NCBI GenBank assembly: GCA_934623545.1
Contig: CAKTVN010000007.1
Span: 1 to 17,423 of the forward strand
Source: an uncultured Oscillospiraceae bacterium
Lineage (GTDB): Bacteria > Bacillota > Clostridia > Oscillospirales > Oscillospiraceae
Length of the DNA stretch: 17,423 nt
Direction of reading: 5' to 3'
How positions within the stretch are numbered: position 1 is the stretch's first letter; every line of letters starts with the position of its first letter. The translations under genes and the position numbers were made by a program. Under the pieces are notes generated by a model, which searched no databases, had not been told where the DNA came from, and saw nothing but the letters and a program-made list of their open reading frames with translations. Positions 7,124 to 14,461 of this stretch are shown here, piece after piece.

Positions 7124-7660
7124 ATGAATGTAACAGTCTATCTCGGCGCGAATACGGGAAACGACCCGGAGCTGGTGACGGCGGTCCGGGAGCTTGGGAC
7201 GTGGATCGGAGAGAGCGGAAACGCGCTGGTCTACGGCGGCTCGGAATCCGGGCTGATGGGCGAGCTTGCGAAGAGCGTCCTCGCTGCGGGCGGCGAGGCG
7301 ACCGGCGTCGAGCCGCAGTTTTTCATCGATGCGGGCTTTGAATTTGACGGTCTGACGCGCCTGATCGTGACGAAGGATATGTCGGAGCGCAAAGCGATCA
7401 TGATCGAGCGCGGCGACGCGTTCGTGGCGTTCCCGGGCGGGACTGGCACGCTGGAGGAGATCACGGAGGTGATGTCCAAGGTGTCGCTGAAGCATCTGGA
7501 CGCGCCGTGCATCCTGTACAACCTGAACGGATACTACAACGACCTGAAGGCGCTGCTGGCGCACATGATCAAAATGGGGCTGTCATCCGAGGAGCGGCAG
7601 GCGGGCATTTACTTTGCGGAGAATTTGACGCAGATCAAACGCATCCTCACGGGAGACTGA
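7124..7660 (+). CDS. LOG-family nucleotide phosphoribohydrolase (TIGR00730-type)
   Basis: 178 residues, the normal size. The Rossmann-like start (VTVYLGANTG), YGGSESGLMG at 37-46, the SERKAIMIERGDAF segment (87-100) and the diagnostic PGGTGTLEE at 104-112 identify the lysine-decarboxylase-like LOG family. Plant and bacterial members release free bases, such as cytokinins, from nucleoside 5'-monophosphates; many bacterial homologues have an unknown physiological substrate. SD AGAAGGGA lies about 10 nt before the ATG. It is the last gene of the mrr-led group; trmB has its own promoter right after. Confidence 0.9.
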   Translation: MNVTVYLGANTGNDPELVTAVRELGTWIGESGNALVYGGSESGLMGELAKSVLAAGGEATGVEPQFFIDAGFEFDGLTRLIVTKDMSERKAIMIERGDAFVAFPGGTGTLEEITEVMSKVSLKHLDAPCILYNLNGYYNDLKALLAHMIKMGLSSEERQAGIYFAENLTQIKRILTGD

Positions 7661-7683
7661 ACCGGTCGAACGGAAAATTCACC

Positions 7684-7712
7684 TTTACCTTCCCGCGTTT
7701 GTCTGATATAAT
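7684..7712 (+). promoter_or_regulatory. Promoter of trmB
   Basis: TTTACC at 7684-7689, 17 bp, then TATAAT at 7707-7712, with an extended -10 TG at 7704-7705. A start site near 7719 gives a leader of about 27 nt to the trmB ATG. Confidence 0.8.
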
Positions 7713-7745
7713 GCAGACGAAAATCACGAATGTGGGGAACTGCGC

Positions 7746-8447
7746 ATGAGAATGAGAAGAAGAAACAATCTGGAGCCGCGTATGTCGGCGTGTGAGAGCG
7801 TCTGGATCCATGACCCGGAGCAGCGGCGCGGGCATTGGCGGGAGCTGATGCCGGATTGCCGGGAGCTGCGGGTCGAGGTCGGCTGCGGAAAGGGCAAATT
7901 TACCGTAGAGACCGCGCAGGCGGAGCCGGATGTGCTCCTGATCGCGATCGAGCGGGTGCCGGATGCGCTGGTGCTGGCAATGGAGAGCGCGGTGCGGCTG
8001 GGGCTGAAGAACGTGTTCTTCGTCTCGCTCGACGCGGCGAACATCGACCAGTTTTTTGACGTCGGCGAGATCAATCTGCTCTACATCAACTTCTGCGACC
8101 CATGGCCGAGGAGCAAGAACGCCAAGCGCCGTCTGACTTATCACACGTTTCTGGACAAATACCGCACGGTCATCCGTCTGGGCGGGCAAATTCATTTTAA
8201 GACGGACAACGCCAAGCTCTTTGAGTGGTCGCTGGAGGAGATGGCGGCGGACGGGCTGGAGCTGCACAACGTCACGCGCGACCTGCACGCGAACGGTCCG
8301 GTCGGCATCATGACGGGCTATGAGGAGAAGTTCTACGCCCTCGGGACGCCCATCAACCGCTGCGAGGCGACGGTCGTCAGCCGCCCGGAGCCGATGCCGG
8401 CTGAACCGGAGGCGGACGCGCGGAGTAGAGAAGCGGACGAACAGTGA
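7746..8447 (+). CDS. trmB: tRNA (guanine-N7-)-methyltransferase TrmB
   Basis: 233 residues. TrmB puts a methyl group from S-adenosylmethionine on N7 of G46 in tRNA. The SAM-binding motif VEVGCGKGKF (43-52), the acidic IAIER (66-70), the family signature NFCDPWPRSKNAKRR (115-129), HFKTDN (150-155) and the C-terminal TGYEEKFYALGTPI (190-203) are all present, so the enzyme should be active. A Pro/Glu-rich tail after about 212 is not part of the core. SD GGGG at 7734-7737, 8 nt before the ATG. Start is on MRMRRRNNLEPRM; a second in-frame ATG is two codons later. Confidence 0.95.
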   Translation: MRMRRRNNLEPRMSACESVWIHDPEQRRGHWRELMPDCRELRVEVGCGKGKFTVETAQAEPDVLLIAIERVPDALVLAMESAVRLGLKNVFFVSLDAANIDQFFDVGEINLLYINFCDPWPRSKNAKRRLTYHTFLDKYRTVIRLGGQIHFKTDNAKLFEWSLEEMAADGLELHNVTRDLHANGPVGIMTGYEEKFYALGTPINRCEATVVSRPEPMPAEPEADARSREADEQ

Positions 8448-8505
8448 ACGGGCTGCCGATGATCGCTGTCTTTGCGGTCTCGAGCCTGAGAAAGAAGCGT
8501 GTAAT

Positions 8506-8697
8506 ATGTCCAAAACAGGATGGGCGGTGGCGATTACGGCAAGCGCCGCGGTGATCGGCTTTTTCGTCGGCGCGGGCTTGAATGACGCGTTCGGAGGCGC
8601 CAGCGTGTTTGCCCTCATTGCCGGGGTCGGCTGCGTCGTCAACGCGATCGGCGACCTCAAGGAAGATGCCTCAGAGGATGAGAAGACTGAGGCATAA
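8506..8697 (+). CDS. Small hypothetical membrane protein
   Basis: 63 residues from the ATG at 8506. Two hydrophobic stretches (about 5-26, GWAVAITASAAVIGFFVGAG, and 30-47, GASVFALIAGVGCVV) suggest a two-span membrane hairpin, followed by an acidic tail (DLKEDASEDEKTEA). The SD is weak (AGAAAGAAG, 8489-8497). It lies 58 nt after trmB on the same strand. I recognise no family. Existence is supported by the coherent hydrophobic pattern and by the terminator that follows immediately. Confidence 0.6.
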   Translation: MSKTGWAVAITASAAVIGFFVGAGLNDAFGGASVFALIAGVGCVVNAIGDLKEDASEDEKTEA

Positions 8698-8699
8698 AT

Positions 8700-8735
8700 C
8701 AAAAAGCACCGCGCTCCGGATGCTCCGGAGCGCGG
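8700..8735 (-). terminator. Terminator between the small membrane gene and yeiH
   Basis: A perfect 12-bp GC-rich stem (8709-8720 with 8724-8735) has a 3-nt loop, TGC on the plus strand (GCA on the minus). On the minus strand it is followed by TGCTTTTTGAT, a clear U-tract, so it chiefly ends the yeiH transcript. It may also serve the converging plus-strand gene. Confidence 0.85.
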
Positions 8736-8774
8736 AAACTTTATGCCCTTTGTAACCGATGATTCAGATACACC

Positions 8775-9809
8775 CTAGACGATCCCCATGAAATACTCTA
8801 CCGCGATGGCGACGAGGACCACGAGCGCGGAGATGAGGAAGCCGTGGATCATGGGCGCGATGCCGGACTTCTTCATGTCCTTGAAGCTGGTGTTCAGACC
8901 GATGGCAGCGAGCGCCGTGACCATCAGGAACTTGCTGACGTTTTTCATCCCGGACGAGACGGCGGCGGGGATGAAGCCCAGCGTATTGACCGCAGTCAGT
9001 GCAAGGAAACCGAGAATGAACCACGGGATGACCTTGACGAGGTCAAGCTTTGCCTGTGCGGTTTCCGTCCCGGCGGCGAGCGCCTCTTTCTTCTTCAGAT
9101 GCGCGGAGATGAGCGCAAAGATGATCACGGTCGGGATGATCGCAAGCGTGCGCGTGAGCTTGACCATGGTCGCGAAGTCGCCAGCCGCCTCTGAGAAGGC
9201 ATAGCCGGCGGCAACGACGCTGGAGGTATCGTTGACGGCAGTGCCCGCCCAGAGACCGTATGCCATGTCAGACAACCCCAGAGCGTGCCCCATGATGGGG
9301 AAGAGAACGATCATTGCCATATCGAACAGAAACGTCGCCGACATGGCGTAGGCGATGTCGCTGTCGTCGGCGTCGATGACCGCCGCGATCGCCGCGATGG
9401 CGGAGCCGCCGCAGATGCCCGTCCCGGCGGAGATCAGGTTGGAGAGCTTCCAATTGATTTTGAGCGCTCTGCCGATGAAGTATCCGCCGCCGAAGCAGGT
9501 CAGCAGCGTAAAGACCATCACGCACAGCGACAGCTTGCCGACATTCAGGACGATGCCGATGTTCAGACTTGCGCCGAGCAGGATGATGGCGAATTTCAGG
9601 ATCTTTTTCGAGGTGAATTTCAGTCCGGGCTTCAAAAGCTCTGACGGCTTGAGCAGCGAATGCAGCAGCATCCCGAGAAACAGCGCGATCACGGACGCGC
9701 CGATCAGGTGGACCGGGAGCAGCCCCTCGATCCATTTGGACAGGGCTGCGATGACGAGCGCCAGCGCGAAGCCGGGCACGAACGAGGCGATCTTTTTCAG
9801 CGTTTTCAT
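8775..9809 (-). CDS. YeiH/UPF0324 family membrane transporter (putative sulfate/sulfite exporter)
   Basis: 344 residues, about ten hydrophobic segments. The two family hallmarks are present: GTGICGGSAIAAIA (129-142) and AGTAVNDTSSVVAAG (188-202), both glycine-rich re-entrant-like segments. An SD reading AAGGAG on the minus strand (plus 9818-9823) precedes the ATG. In enterobacteria a YeiH protein is next to the LysR regulator YeiE, and here too the gene is divergent from a LysR gene 124 nt away, which supports a regulated anion efflux role. The substrate is an annotation-level inference, not shown by the sequence. Confidence 0.9.
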   Translation of the reverse strand: MKTLKKIASFVPGFALALVIAALSKWIEGLLPVHLIGASVIALFLGMLLHSLLKPSELLKPGLKFTSKKILKFAIILLGASLNIGIVLNVGKLSLCVMVFTLLTCFGGGYFIGRALKINWKLSNLISAGTGICGGSAIAAIAAVIDADDSDIAYAMSATFLFDMAMIVLFPIMGHALGLSDMAYGLWAGTAVNDTSSVVAAGYAFSEAAGDFATMVKLTRTLAIIPTVIIFALISAHLKKKEALAAGTETAQAKLDLVKVIPWFILGFLALTAVNTLGFIPAAVSSGMKNVSKFLMVTALAAIGLNTSFKDMKKSGIAPMIHGFLISALVVLVAIAVEYFMGIV

Positions 9810-9855
9810 GGGCGCGTCTCCTTTGAAAGCGGTTTTCTGTTCCGATTGCGGCTTG

Positions 9856-9877
9856 ATTCTATCATGAGAATGTGATA
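9856..9877 (-). promoter_or_regulatory. yeiH-lysR divergent control region
   Basis: On the minus strand TGATAGAAT forms an extended -10 (TAGAAT, plus 9856-9861) for yeiH; no convincing -35 is seen. The inverted repeat TATCA-N8-TGATA (9860-9877) overlaps it and is a candidate binding site for the divergent LysR regulator. The rest of 9878-9933 is AT-rich and contains GATAAT at 9905-9910, a possible -10 for the lysR gene. Confidence 0.5.
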
Positions 9878-9933
9878 AAATCCAATAATCGTTTTAGATG
9901 AATTGATAATTTTTGCTTATGGGATGAAACAAC

Positions 9934-10833
9934 ATGATCGACAATCGAATCGAGACCTTTTTGACGCTGTGCTCCGTCATGAATTACCGCAAAGCGGCGG
10001 AGCGGCTCAACCTGACGCAGCCCGCTGTGACGCAGCACATCCATTATTTTGAGCGGCTGTACGGCTGCAAGCTCTTTGTCTATGACCGCCGGAGCCTGAA
10101 AATGACGCCGCAGGCGCAGCTTTTGCGGCAGTACGCCGAGAACATCGTCTATCAGGAGAAGAAGCTGCGCGCGAAGCTCCGCGAGGACAGCGGGTGCAGC
10201 CTGTCCATCGGCGCGACAAAGACCATCGGCGAGTATGTCATCGCAGACCACATCGCAGCGTATCTCGCGGAGCCGGGCAACCGCATCGAGGTCAAGGTCG
10301 ACAACACCGAGCAGCTGCTGCATATCCTGCAAAACGGCGAGCTGGATTTCGCGCTGATCGAGGGCTCGTTCCGGCGCGACCAGTTCGCGTCGCAGCTGTA
10401 CCGGACGGAGCCGTTTGTCGGGCTGTGCGGGAGCGGACATCCGTTTGCGGGCAGGACAGTCCCGCTGGGCGCGCTCTGGGCGGAGCATATCCTCCTGCGC
10501 GAGGAGGGGAGCGGCACGCGCAGCATCTTTGAGCAGCTCCTCGCGGAGCGCAGCCACAGCGTCACCGAGTTTTCTCGGATCACGACCATCAGCAATTTCA
10601 GCCTGATGCGCGCGCTTCTGGCGCGCGGCGACACGATCACCTTTGCCTATCGCGCGGTCCGGGGCAGCGACCCGGCGCTGGCGGAATTTTCCGTTGCGGG
10701 GTGGGATATTCGCAGAGAGTTCAACTACGTCTATCTCGACACCCCGGTCTCGGAGCAGGGCGTGGAGTATTTCGAGTCCTTCCGCGCGCGCACCAGCGTG
10801 AATGCTTGCGCGGCAGAGAAAAGACTGCTATAA
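9934..10833 (+). CDS. LysR-family transcriptional regulator
   Basis: 299 residues, the normal length. Residues 1-60 are the winged helix-turn-helix: IETFLTLCSVMNYRKAAERLNLTQPAVTQHIHYFERLYGCKLF, with the family's AAxxLxxTQPAVTQxI core. Residues 88-290 are the periplasmic-binding-protein-like effector domain (LSIGATKTIGEYVIADHIAAYL). It is divergent from the YeiH transporter and most likely controls it, binding the shared 124-bp region. In enterobacteria the corresponding YeiE has been linked to sulfite; whether that holds here is unknown. The SD is weak (GGGATG, 9921-9926), suggesting low expression. The gene is followed by a hairpin array. Confidence 0.92.
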   Translation: MIDNRIETFLTLCSVMNYRKAAERLNLTQPAVTQHIHYFERLYGCKLFVYDRRSLKMTPQAQLLRQYAENIVYQEKKLRAKLREDSGCSLSIGATKTIGEYVIADHIAAYLAEPGNRIEVKVDNTEQLLHILQNGELDFALIEGSFRRDQFASQLYRTEPFVGLCGSGHPFAGRTVPLGALWAEHILLREEGSGTRSIFEQLLAERSHSVTEFSRITTISNFSLMRALLARGDTITFAYRAVRGSDPALAEFSVAGWDIRREFNYVYLDTPVSEQGVEYFESFRARTSVNACAAEKRLL

Positions 10834-10848
10834 TTTGTGTAATACTAT

Positions 10849-10985
10849 TTTCTGATTAAATTCTTTAATCAGAAAGGTTCCGCCTTTGGCGAAACCGATT
10901 CCGTGATTTTGATAAAATCACGGAATCTCGTCTCATAATGATCTTCATATTAAAAACTTCCATTCCATGAATGAAAGTTTTTAAT
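10849..10985. repeat. Array of four hairpins between lysR and thiN
   Basis: Four palindromes fill this AT-rich spacer. H1: 10849-10860/10864-10875, 12 bp, loop TTC. H2: 10876-10884/10888-10896, 9 bp with one mismatch, loop TTT. H3: 10897-10910/10914-10927, 14 bp perfect, loop GAT. H4: 10949-10959/10975-10985 (11 bp) with an inner CATTC-CAT-GAATG. H1, H2 and H3 abut with no base between them. H1 may act as a terminator for lysR, but a single terminator does not explain the set. Confidence 0.85.
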
Positions 10986-11023
10986 TGAATATCAGTATAA
11001 CGCAAGGGGCACGGAGGCGTACC

Positions 11024-11641
11024 ATGAAAGAAAAAATTTGTGCGATCATTTCCGGCGGCGCGTTTTCGCCGCTGACGGATATTGAGAAGACGGACTTTGT
11101 GATCGCCTGTGATAAGGGCTGCGCCTACGCGCTGGAGCACGGCGTGAGCCCCGATCTGCTGGTGGGCGACTTTGACTCCTATTCCGGCGCGCACCCGGCG
11201 GGCGTTCGGGAGCTCGACCTTCCGAAGGAGAAGGACGACACGGACACCATGGCGGCGGTCCGCTGGGCGGTAGGGGATGGCTATACGCAGCTCTGGCTCT
11301 ACTGTGCGCTGGGCGGGCGGCTGGACCATCTGCTCGGAAATGTACAGGCGGCTGGCTATGCTACCGCGCGCGGTGTGCGCGTGCGCATCTATGACGCGGA
11401 AAACGAGTTGTACTTTTTGACGCATGGAACGCTCACCCTCCCGCCGCGACCGGGCTTTTCGTTGTCGGTCCTGTCGATGAGCGACATATGCGAAGATGTC
11501 TGCATTCGCGGCACGAAGTATCTCCTCGACCATGTCCAGCTGTGCAATACCTTCCCGATCGGTATCAGCAACGAGTGGGCGGGGAATGCGGAAATCTCCG
11601 TCGGCAGCGGTGTGCTGATGGTCATTTTATCAAAGATGTGA
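11024..11641 (+). CDS. thiN: Thiamine diphosphokinase
   Basis: 205 residues from the ATG at 11024, with SD GGAGG at 11013-11017; an earlier ATG at 10985 lies inside the hairpin array and is rejected. The enzyme transfers pyrophosphate from ATP to thiamine to give thiamine diphosphate. Family motifs are present: IACDKGCAYAL (27-37), LVGDFDS (46-52), KEKDDTD (68-74) with the metal-binding acidic residues, and GALGGRLDH-like ALGGRLDH (95-102). The C-terminal beta domain includes a Gly-rich tail. In many Bacillota thiN lies near yloU and fakA, which here follow on the opposite strand. No TPP riboswitch is seen. Confidence 0.92.
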   Translation: MKEKICAIISGGAFSPLTDIEKTDFVIACDKGCAYALEHGVSPDLLVGDFDSYSGAHPAGVRELDLPKEKDDTDTMAAVRWAVGDGYTQLWLYCALGGRLDHLLGNVQAAGYATARGVRVRIYDAENELYFLTHGTLTLPPRPGFSLSVLSMSDICEDVCIRGTKYLLDHVQLCNTFPIGISNEWAGNAEISVGSGVLMVILSKM

Positions 11642-11645
11642 GGGC

Positions 11646-11702
11646 TTTTATCACCCCGAAAGGGGCGATAAAAACCGGCTGTGCTTTCGCACAGCCGGTT
11701 TT
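11646..11702. terminator. Double hairpin, bidirectional terminator between thiN and fakA
   Basis: First hairpin: TTTTATC (11646-11652) with GATAAAA (11667-11673), inner CCCC-GAAA-GGGG and one mismatch. Second: a perfect 14-bp stem 11671-11684/11689-11702, loop TTTC (GAAA on the minus strand). Flanking T runs on both strands make it suitable for ending thiN on plus and fakA on minus. Confidence 0.85.
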
Positions 11703-11708
11703 ATATTT

Positions 11709-13379
11709 TCACTCTGCCGATATGAGATAATAATAAATCGGCTGCCCGCCGGAGAGCACATTGACCTCCGTGTCCGGGGCGTGGGCGCGGAACAGCTCCG
11801 CTGCCGCCTCGGCGTCTGCCTCGGAAATATCGCTGCCGTAGAAGATGTTGACGAACTCGCTGCCGTCCGCCGCAACGCGGTCTGCCATTTTGGCAAGCAG
11901 CTCGGTGATGTCGCGGCTCGTGCCGAGCAGCGCGCTGCCGATCAGCCCGAGATAATCGCCCTCATGGATCTCGTAGCCGTCAAAATCGGAGTTGCGGGCG
12001 GCGTAGGTGATCTGCATGGTGGTGACGCTGTCGAGACAGTCGGTCATGGCGGCGGTGTTGTCCTCCGGCTCCATCGTCTCGTCGAAGTTCAGCATGGCGG
12101 TGATGCCCTGCGGGACCGTTTTGCTGGGGATGACGATGACGGTCTTGTCCGACAGGGGCGCAGCCTGCTCGGCAGCCATGATGATGTTTTTGTTGTTGGG
12201 GAGGACGTATACGATTTCCGCCGGGGTGCGCTCGATCGCCTTGAGAATGTCGTCGGTCGAGGGGTTCATGGTCTGACCGCCCTCGACGACCTCATCGACG
12301 CCGAGATCGCGGAACACACCGGCAAGTCCTGCGCCCGCACAGACCGCGACGGAGCCGTAGCGCTTGCTCGGCGCGGCGGGGGAGGAGGCAGCGCCGCCCT
12401 CAAGCTCCTGCTCGATGGCTTCGAGATCGTCGGTCGAGCGCGCCGTGCGCCCCTCTGCGAGATCGTCGTGCTGCATTCGCATATTTTCAATTTTGGCAAG
12501 CTCCAGCGTACCGTATTTCTGCGACTCGTTCAGAGCCTCCCAGGGAATATTGGTATGGACATGGACCTTGAACGCCTCGTCGTCCTCGCCGATGACCAGG
12601 CTGTCGCCGATGGAGTCCAGATACAGCCGCAGCGGCTCGATGGAGACGCCGGGTGTCTTGCGCACGATGTAGACCGTGTCGTATGCAAACGTGATGTCCG
12701 CACTGTCAAAGATCGCAAAATCCGCCTGATCATTGGTTTCCGCCGACGTTTCGCAGACGATGTCATCGCCCTGAAGCGCGGCGAGCATCCCCTCCAAAAT
12801 CATGCAGAAGCCCATGCCGCCGGCGTCGACGACGCCAGCCTTCTGAAGCACGGGGTTCTGATTGACTGTATTTTCGAGCGCGGCGCGTGCTGTGTCGATG
12901 GACTGCGCGATCACATACTCGATGTCGCGGTTTTCACCGGAAAGGTCTCTTGCTGCGGCGGCGGTGAGACGCGAGACGGTCAGGATAGTGCCCTCAGCGG
13001 GCTTCATGACGGCCTTATACGCCGCCTCCACGCCGGTCGTCAGCGCAGCGGCGAAATCCGCGCCGTCGGCTTCGGTCTTGCCCTTCCACGCGGTCGAGAA
13101 GCCGCGGAAGAGCAGCGAGAGAATGACGCCGGAGTTGCCGCGCGCACCGCGCAGCATGGCGGAAGCCGCGAGATCGGCAGCCTTGGTGAGCTTCGGGTCG
13201 GCGGCTTTGCGCAGATCGTCTGCGGCGGAGCCGAGCGTCATGCCCATGTTGGTGCCCGTGTCGCCGTCCGGGACGGGGAATACGTTGAGTTCGTTGATTT
13301 TCTGCTTGTTGAGGTCGATTGAGGCAGCTGCGCTCATGACCATACGGCGGAAATACGCGCCGTCAATTTTCTGTATCAA
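11709..13379 (-). CDS. fakA: Fatty acid kinase-like DAK/DhaL domain protein
   Basis: 556 residues, the usual length of FakA (YloV). FakA phosphorylates fatty acids held by a FakB (DegV) partner. The DhaL nucleotide-binding domain at 1-200 has the Mg-binding NVFPVPDGDTGTNM (32-45) and GARGNSGVILS (78-88); a middle domain with KVHVHTN and a C-terminal EDD-like domain follow. The start is TTG (plus 13377-13379), with SD GGAGG on the minus strand at plus 13388-13392, 8 nt away; the next ATG is inside the conserved N-terminus, so the TTG start is well supported. It lies downstream of yloU in the canonical Bacillota order. A partner fakB is not in the window. Confidence 0.93.
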   Translation of the reverse strand: MIQKIDGAYFRRMVMSAAASIDLNKQKINELNVFPVPDGDTGTNMGMTLGSAADDLRKAADPKLTKAADLAASAMLRGARGNSGVILSLLFRGFSTAWKGKTEADGADFAAALTTGVEAAYKAVMKPAEGTILTVSRLTAAAARDLSGENRDIEYVIAQSIDTARAALENTVNQNPVLQKAGVVDAGGMGFCMILEGMLAALQGDDIVCETSAETNDQADFAIFDSADITFAYDTVYIVRKTPGVSIEPLRLYLDSIGDSLVIGEDDEAFKVHVHTNIPWEALNESQKYGTLELAKIENMRMQHDDLAEGRTARSTDDLEAIEQELEGGAASSPAAPSKRYGSVAVCAGAGLAGVFRDLGVDEVVEGGQTMNPSTDDILKAIERTPAEIVYVLPNNKNIIMAAEQAAPLSDKTVIVIPSKTVPQGITAMLNFDETMEPEDNTAAMTDCLDSVTTMQITYAARNSDFDGYEIHEGDYLGLIGSALLGTSRDITELLAKMADRVAADGSEFVNIFYGSDISEADAEAAAELFRAHAPDTEVNVLSGGQPIYYYLISAE

Positions 13380-13421
13380 GGGTTACACCTCCGAGTACGC
13401 CGGAAACGTGGCGCAGCATGA

Positions 13422-13772
13422 TCAAGTGGTAATGGAATCCACAAAGACGTTTACGGCACGCACCTCGGTACCGGTGGATTTGGTTACAAAGTATCGGACC
13501 TCGCTGATGATGGAGTTCCCGATGGCGCAGATATTCACGCCTCTGTCGATGATGATATGAAGATCGATGGAAATCGCGTTGCCGTCGTGGAAGGTGACGC
13601 GCACGCCCTTTCCCATCGCCTCCTTGCGCAGCAGATGCACAAGTCCATCAGTCATGGAGCGGAACGCCATACCCTTGACGCCGAAGCAGTTGGTCGCGGC
13701 ATAGCCTGCGATGCTGGTATACACGTCGCTGTCAACGGCGATCGCGCCGCTTTCCGTGTTCAAACGGATCAT
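13422..13772 (-). CDS. Asp23/Gls24 family protein (YloU-like)
   Basis: 116 residues. The N-terminal GAIAVDSDVYTSIAGYAATNCFGVKGMA and the C-terminal IDLHIIIDRGVNICAIGNSIISEVRYFVTKSTGTEVRAVNVFVDSI carry the Asp23 pattern, in which a DVxL-type strand precedes a helix and an LxVxGI-like end. SD AAAGGAGG (plus 13780-13787) lies 7 nt before the ATG. It is followed by fakA 42 nt on, the standard yloU-fakA pair. Asp23 proteins are linked to cell-envelope stress, but the role of this short form is not established. Confidence 0.9.
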   Translation of the reverse strand: MIRLNTESGAIAVDSDVYTSIAGYAATNCFGVKGMAFRSMTDGLVHLLRKEAMGKGVRVTFHDGNAISIDLHIIIDRGVNICAIGNSIISEVRYFVTKSTGTEVRAVNVFVDSITT

Positions 13773-13820
13773 GGAAGAACCTCCTTTCGGTTCGTAGAAT
13801 CAATTCGGATGATCAGGTAC

Positions 13821-13849
13821 ATTTTAACCGATTTGAACCAAAAGTACAA
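13821..13849 (-). promoter_or_regulatory. Promoter of yloU-fakA
   Basis: On the minus strand TTGTAC (plus 13844-13849), a 17-bp spacer and TAAAAT (plus 13821-13826). The leader to yloU is about 45 nt. Confidence 0.7.
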
Positions 13850-13911
13850 GAGTGATTTTTATGCACATAGTGGGCAGGAGATTTTTCCGGATTCACCGGA
13901 GGTTCCGTTTA

Positions 13912-13976
13912 TGCGGTAACACCGCAACTGTGCCTCCGGCGGCCCTATCTTTTCTCTCGCAAGAGAAAAGATAGGG
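13912..13976. repeat. Pair of hairpins upstream of the yloU promoter
   Basis: A small hairpin, TGCGGT-AAC-ACCGCA (13912-13926), is followed by a perfect 15-bp stem (13943-13957 with 13962-13976, loop CGCA) whose arm is pyrimidine-rich (CTATCTTTTCTC). Complementary CCGGAGG (13897-13903) and CCTCCGG (13933-13939) arms enclose the first. No promoter role is evident. Confidence 0.75.
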
Positions 13977-14271
13977 GAGAAAAGAGTGCTTGAGGACGCG
14001 AAATAGCGCTGACGCGCGAAAAGGCGTGTCGTTCCGTTGTGCGTTTTTTCGTTCCTCTTTTCGTAGTCCGAACGCCCTTCGGGCGACCGTCAAATCGGGT
14101 TTCCGCATCGCACGATACACAAACACGTTTCGTTACGTGTGCGCCCGTTGAATATTTGACGTATGAAATTCGGGACATTTTCGACCTTATGAGGCTCGTA
14201 GGGGTCGATGCCCACATCGACCCGCTGTATCAAAATTGCAACATTCCCTGATTTTCTGAGGGGAGATAGAT
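13977..14271. other. Non-coding palindrome-rich spacer, no gene seen
   Basis: I see no gene here: the open frames on both strands have no SD and no recognisable domain. It holds more hairpins: GACGCGC/GCGTGTC (14011-14030), CGCCC-TTC-GGGCG (14073-14085), ACACGT-N6-ACGTGT (14123-14140), and GGGTCGATG-CCCA-CATCGACCC (14202-14223). Confidence 0.6.
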
Positions 14272-14307
14272 CCAAGGAAGAGGAATCACCTCTTCCTTGG
14301 TCGTTTT
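14272..14307 (+). terminator. Terminator-like hairpin in the non-coding region
   Basis: A perfect 12-bp stem (14272-14283 with 14289-14300, loop AATCA) is followed by TCGTTTT at 14301-14307. It would end a plus-strand transcript, though no plus-strand gene precedes it within 2.6 kb. Confidence 0.65.
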
Positions 14308-14331
14308 AAGGGGGATTGCAAAGGCGGGGCT

Positions 14332-14364
14332 CCCGCGCGAACCCAGCGAAGCGGTTCGTGCGGG
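14332..14364. repeat. 12-bp hairpin with a CAGCGAAGC loop
   Basis: Arms at 14332-14343 and 14353-14364 pair over 12 positions with one G-T wobble. The 9-nt loop CAGCGAAGC (14344-14352) is identical to the loop of an unrelated stem at 16450-16482. Confidence 0.75.
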
Positions 14365-14461
14365 AAAAGGAGGAACAACGGAACGGACGAGATTTCGCGC
14401 TTGCGCGGAAGCGAGGGAGGTGAAGTTTGTTCCGACGCAAATCCCCCTTTGCCATTCTTTC

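Noticed and set aside
5488..7660. A new defence island built from mrr, the reductase and the LOG-family gene
   Set aside because: The two downstream proteins are ordinary metabolic families with intact motifs. Shared strand alone does not support a joint defence role.
10930..11023. A TPP riboswitch before thiN
   Set aside because: The leader consists of a simple palindrome and lacks the conserved TPP-riboswitch (THI box) elements such as the CUGAGA motif.
11781..13322. A 513-codon plus-strand frame opposite fakA
   Set aside because: The opposite strand encodes a full FakA with all its motifs; this frame has no SD and no family resemblance.
13893..14126. Minus-strand frame of 77 codons in the palindrome-rich spacer
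   Set aside because: No SD, basic low-complexity product, and the frame reads through perfect palindromes. Non-coding repeat DNA is the better explanation.
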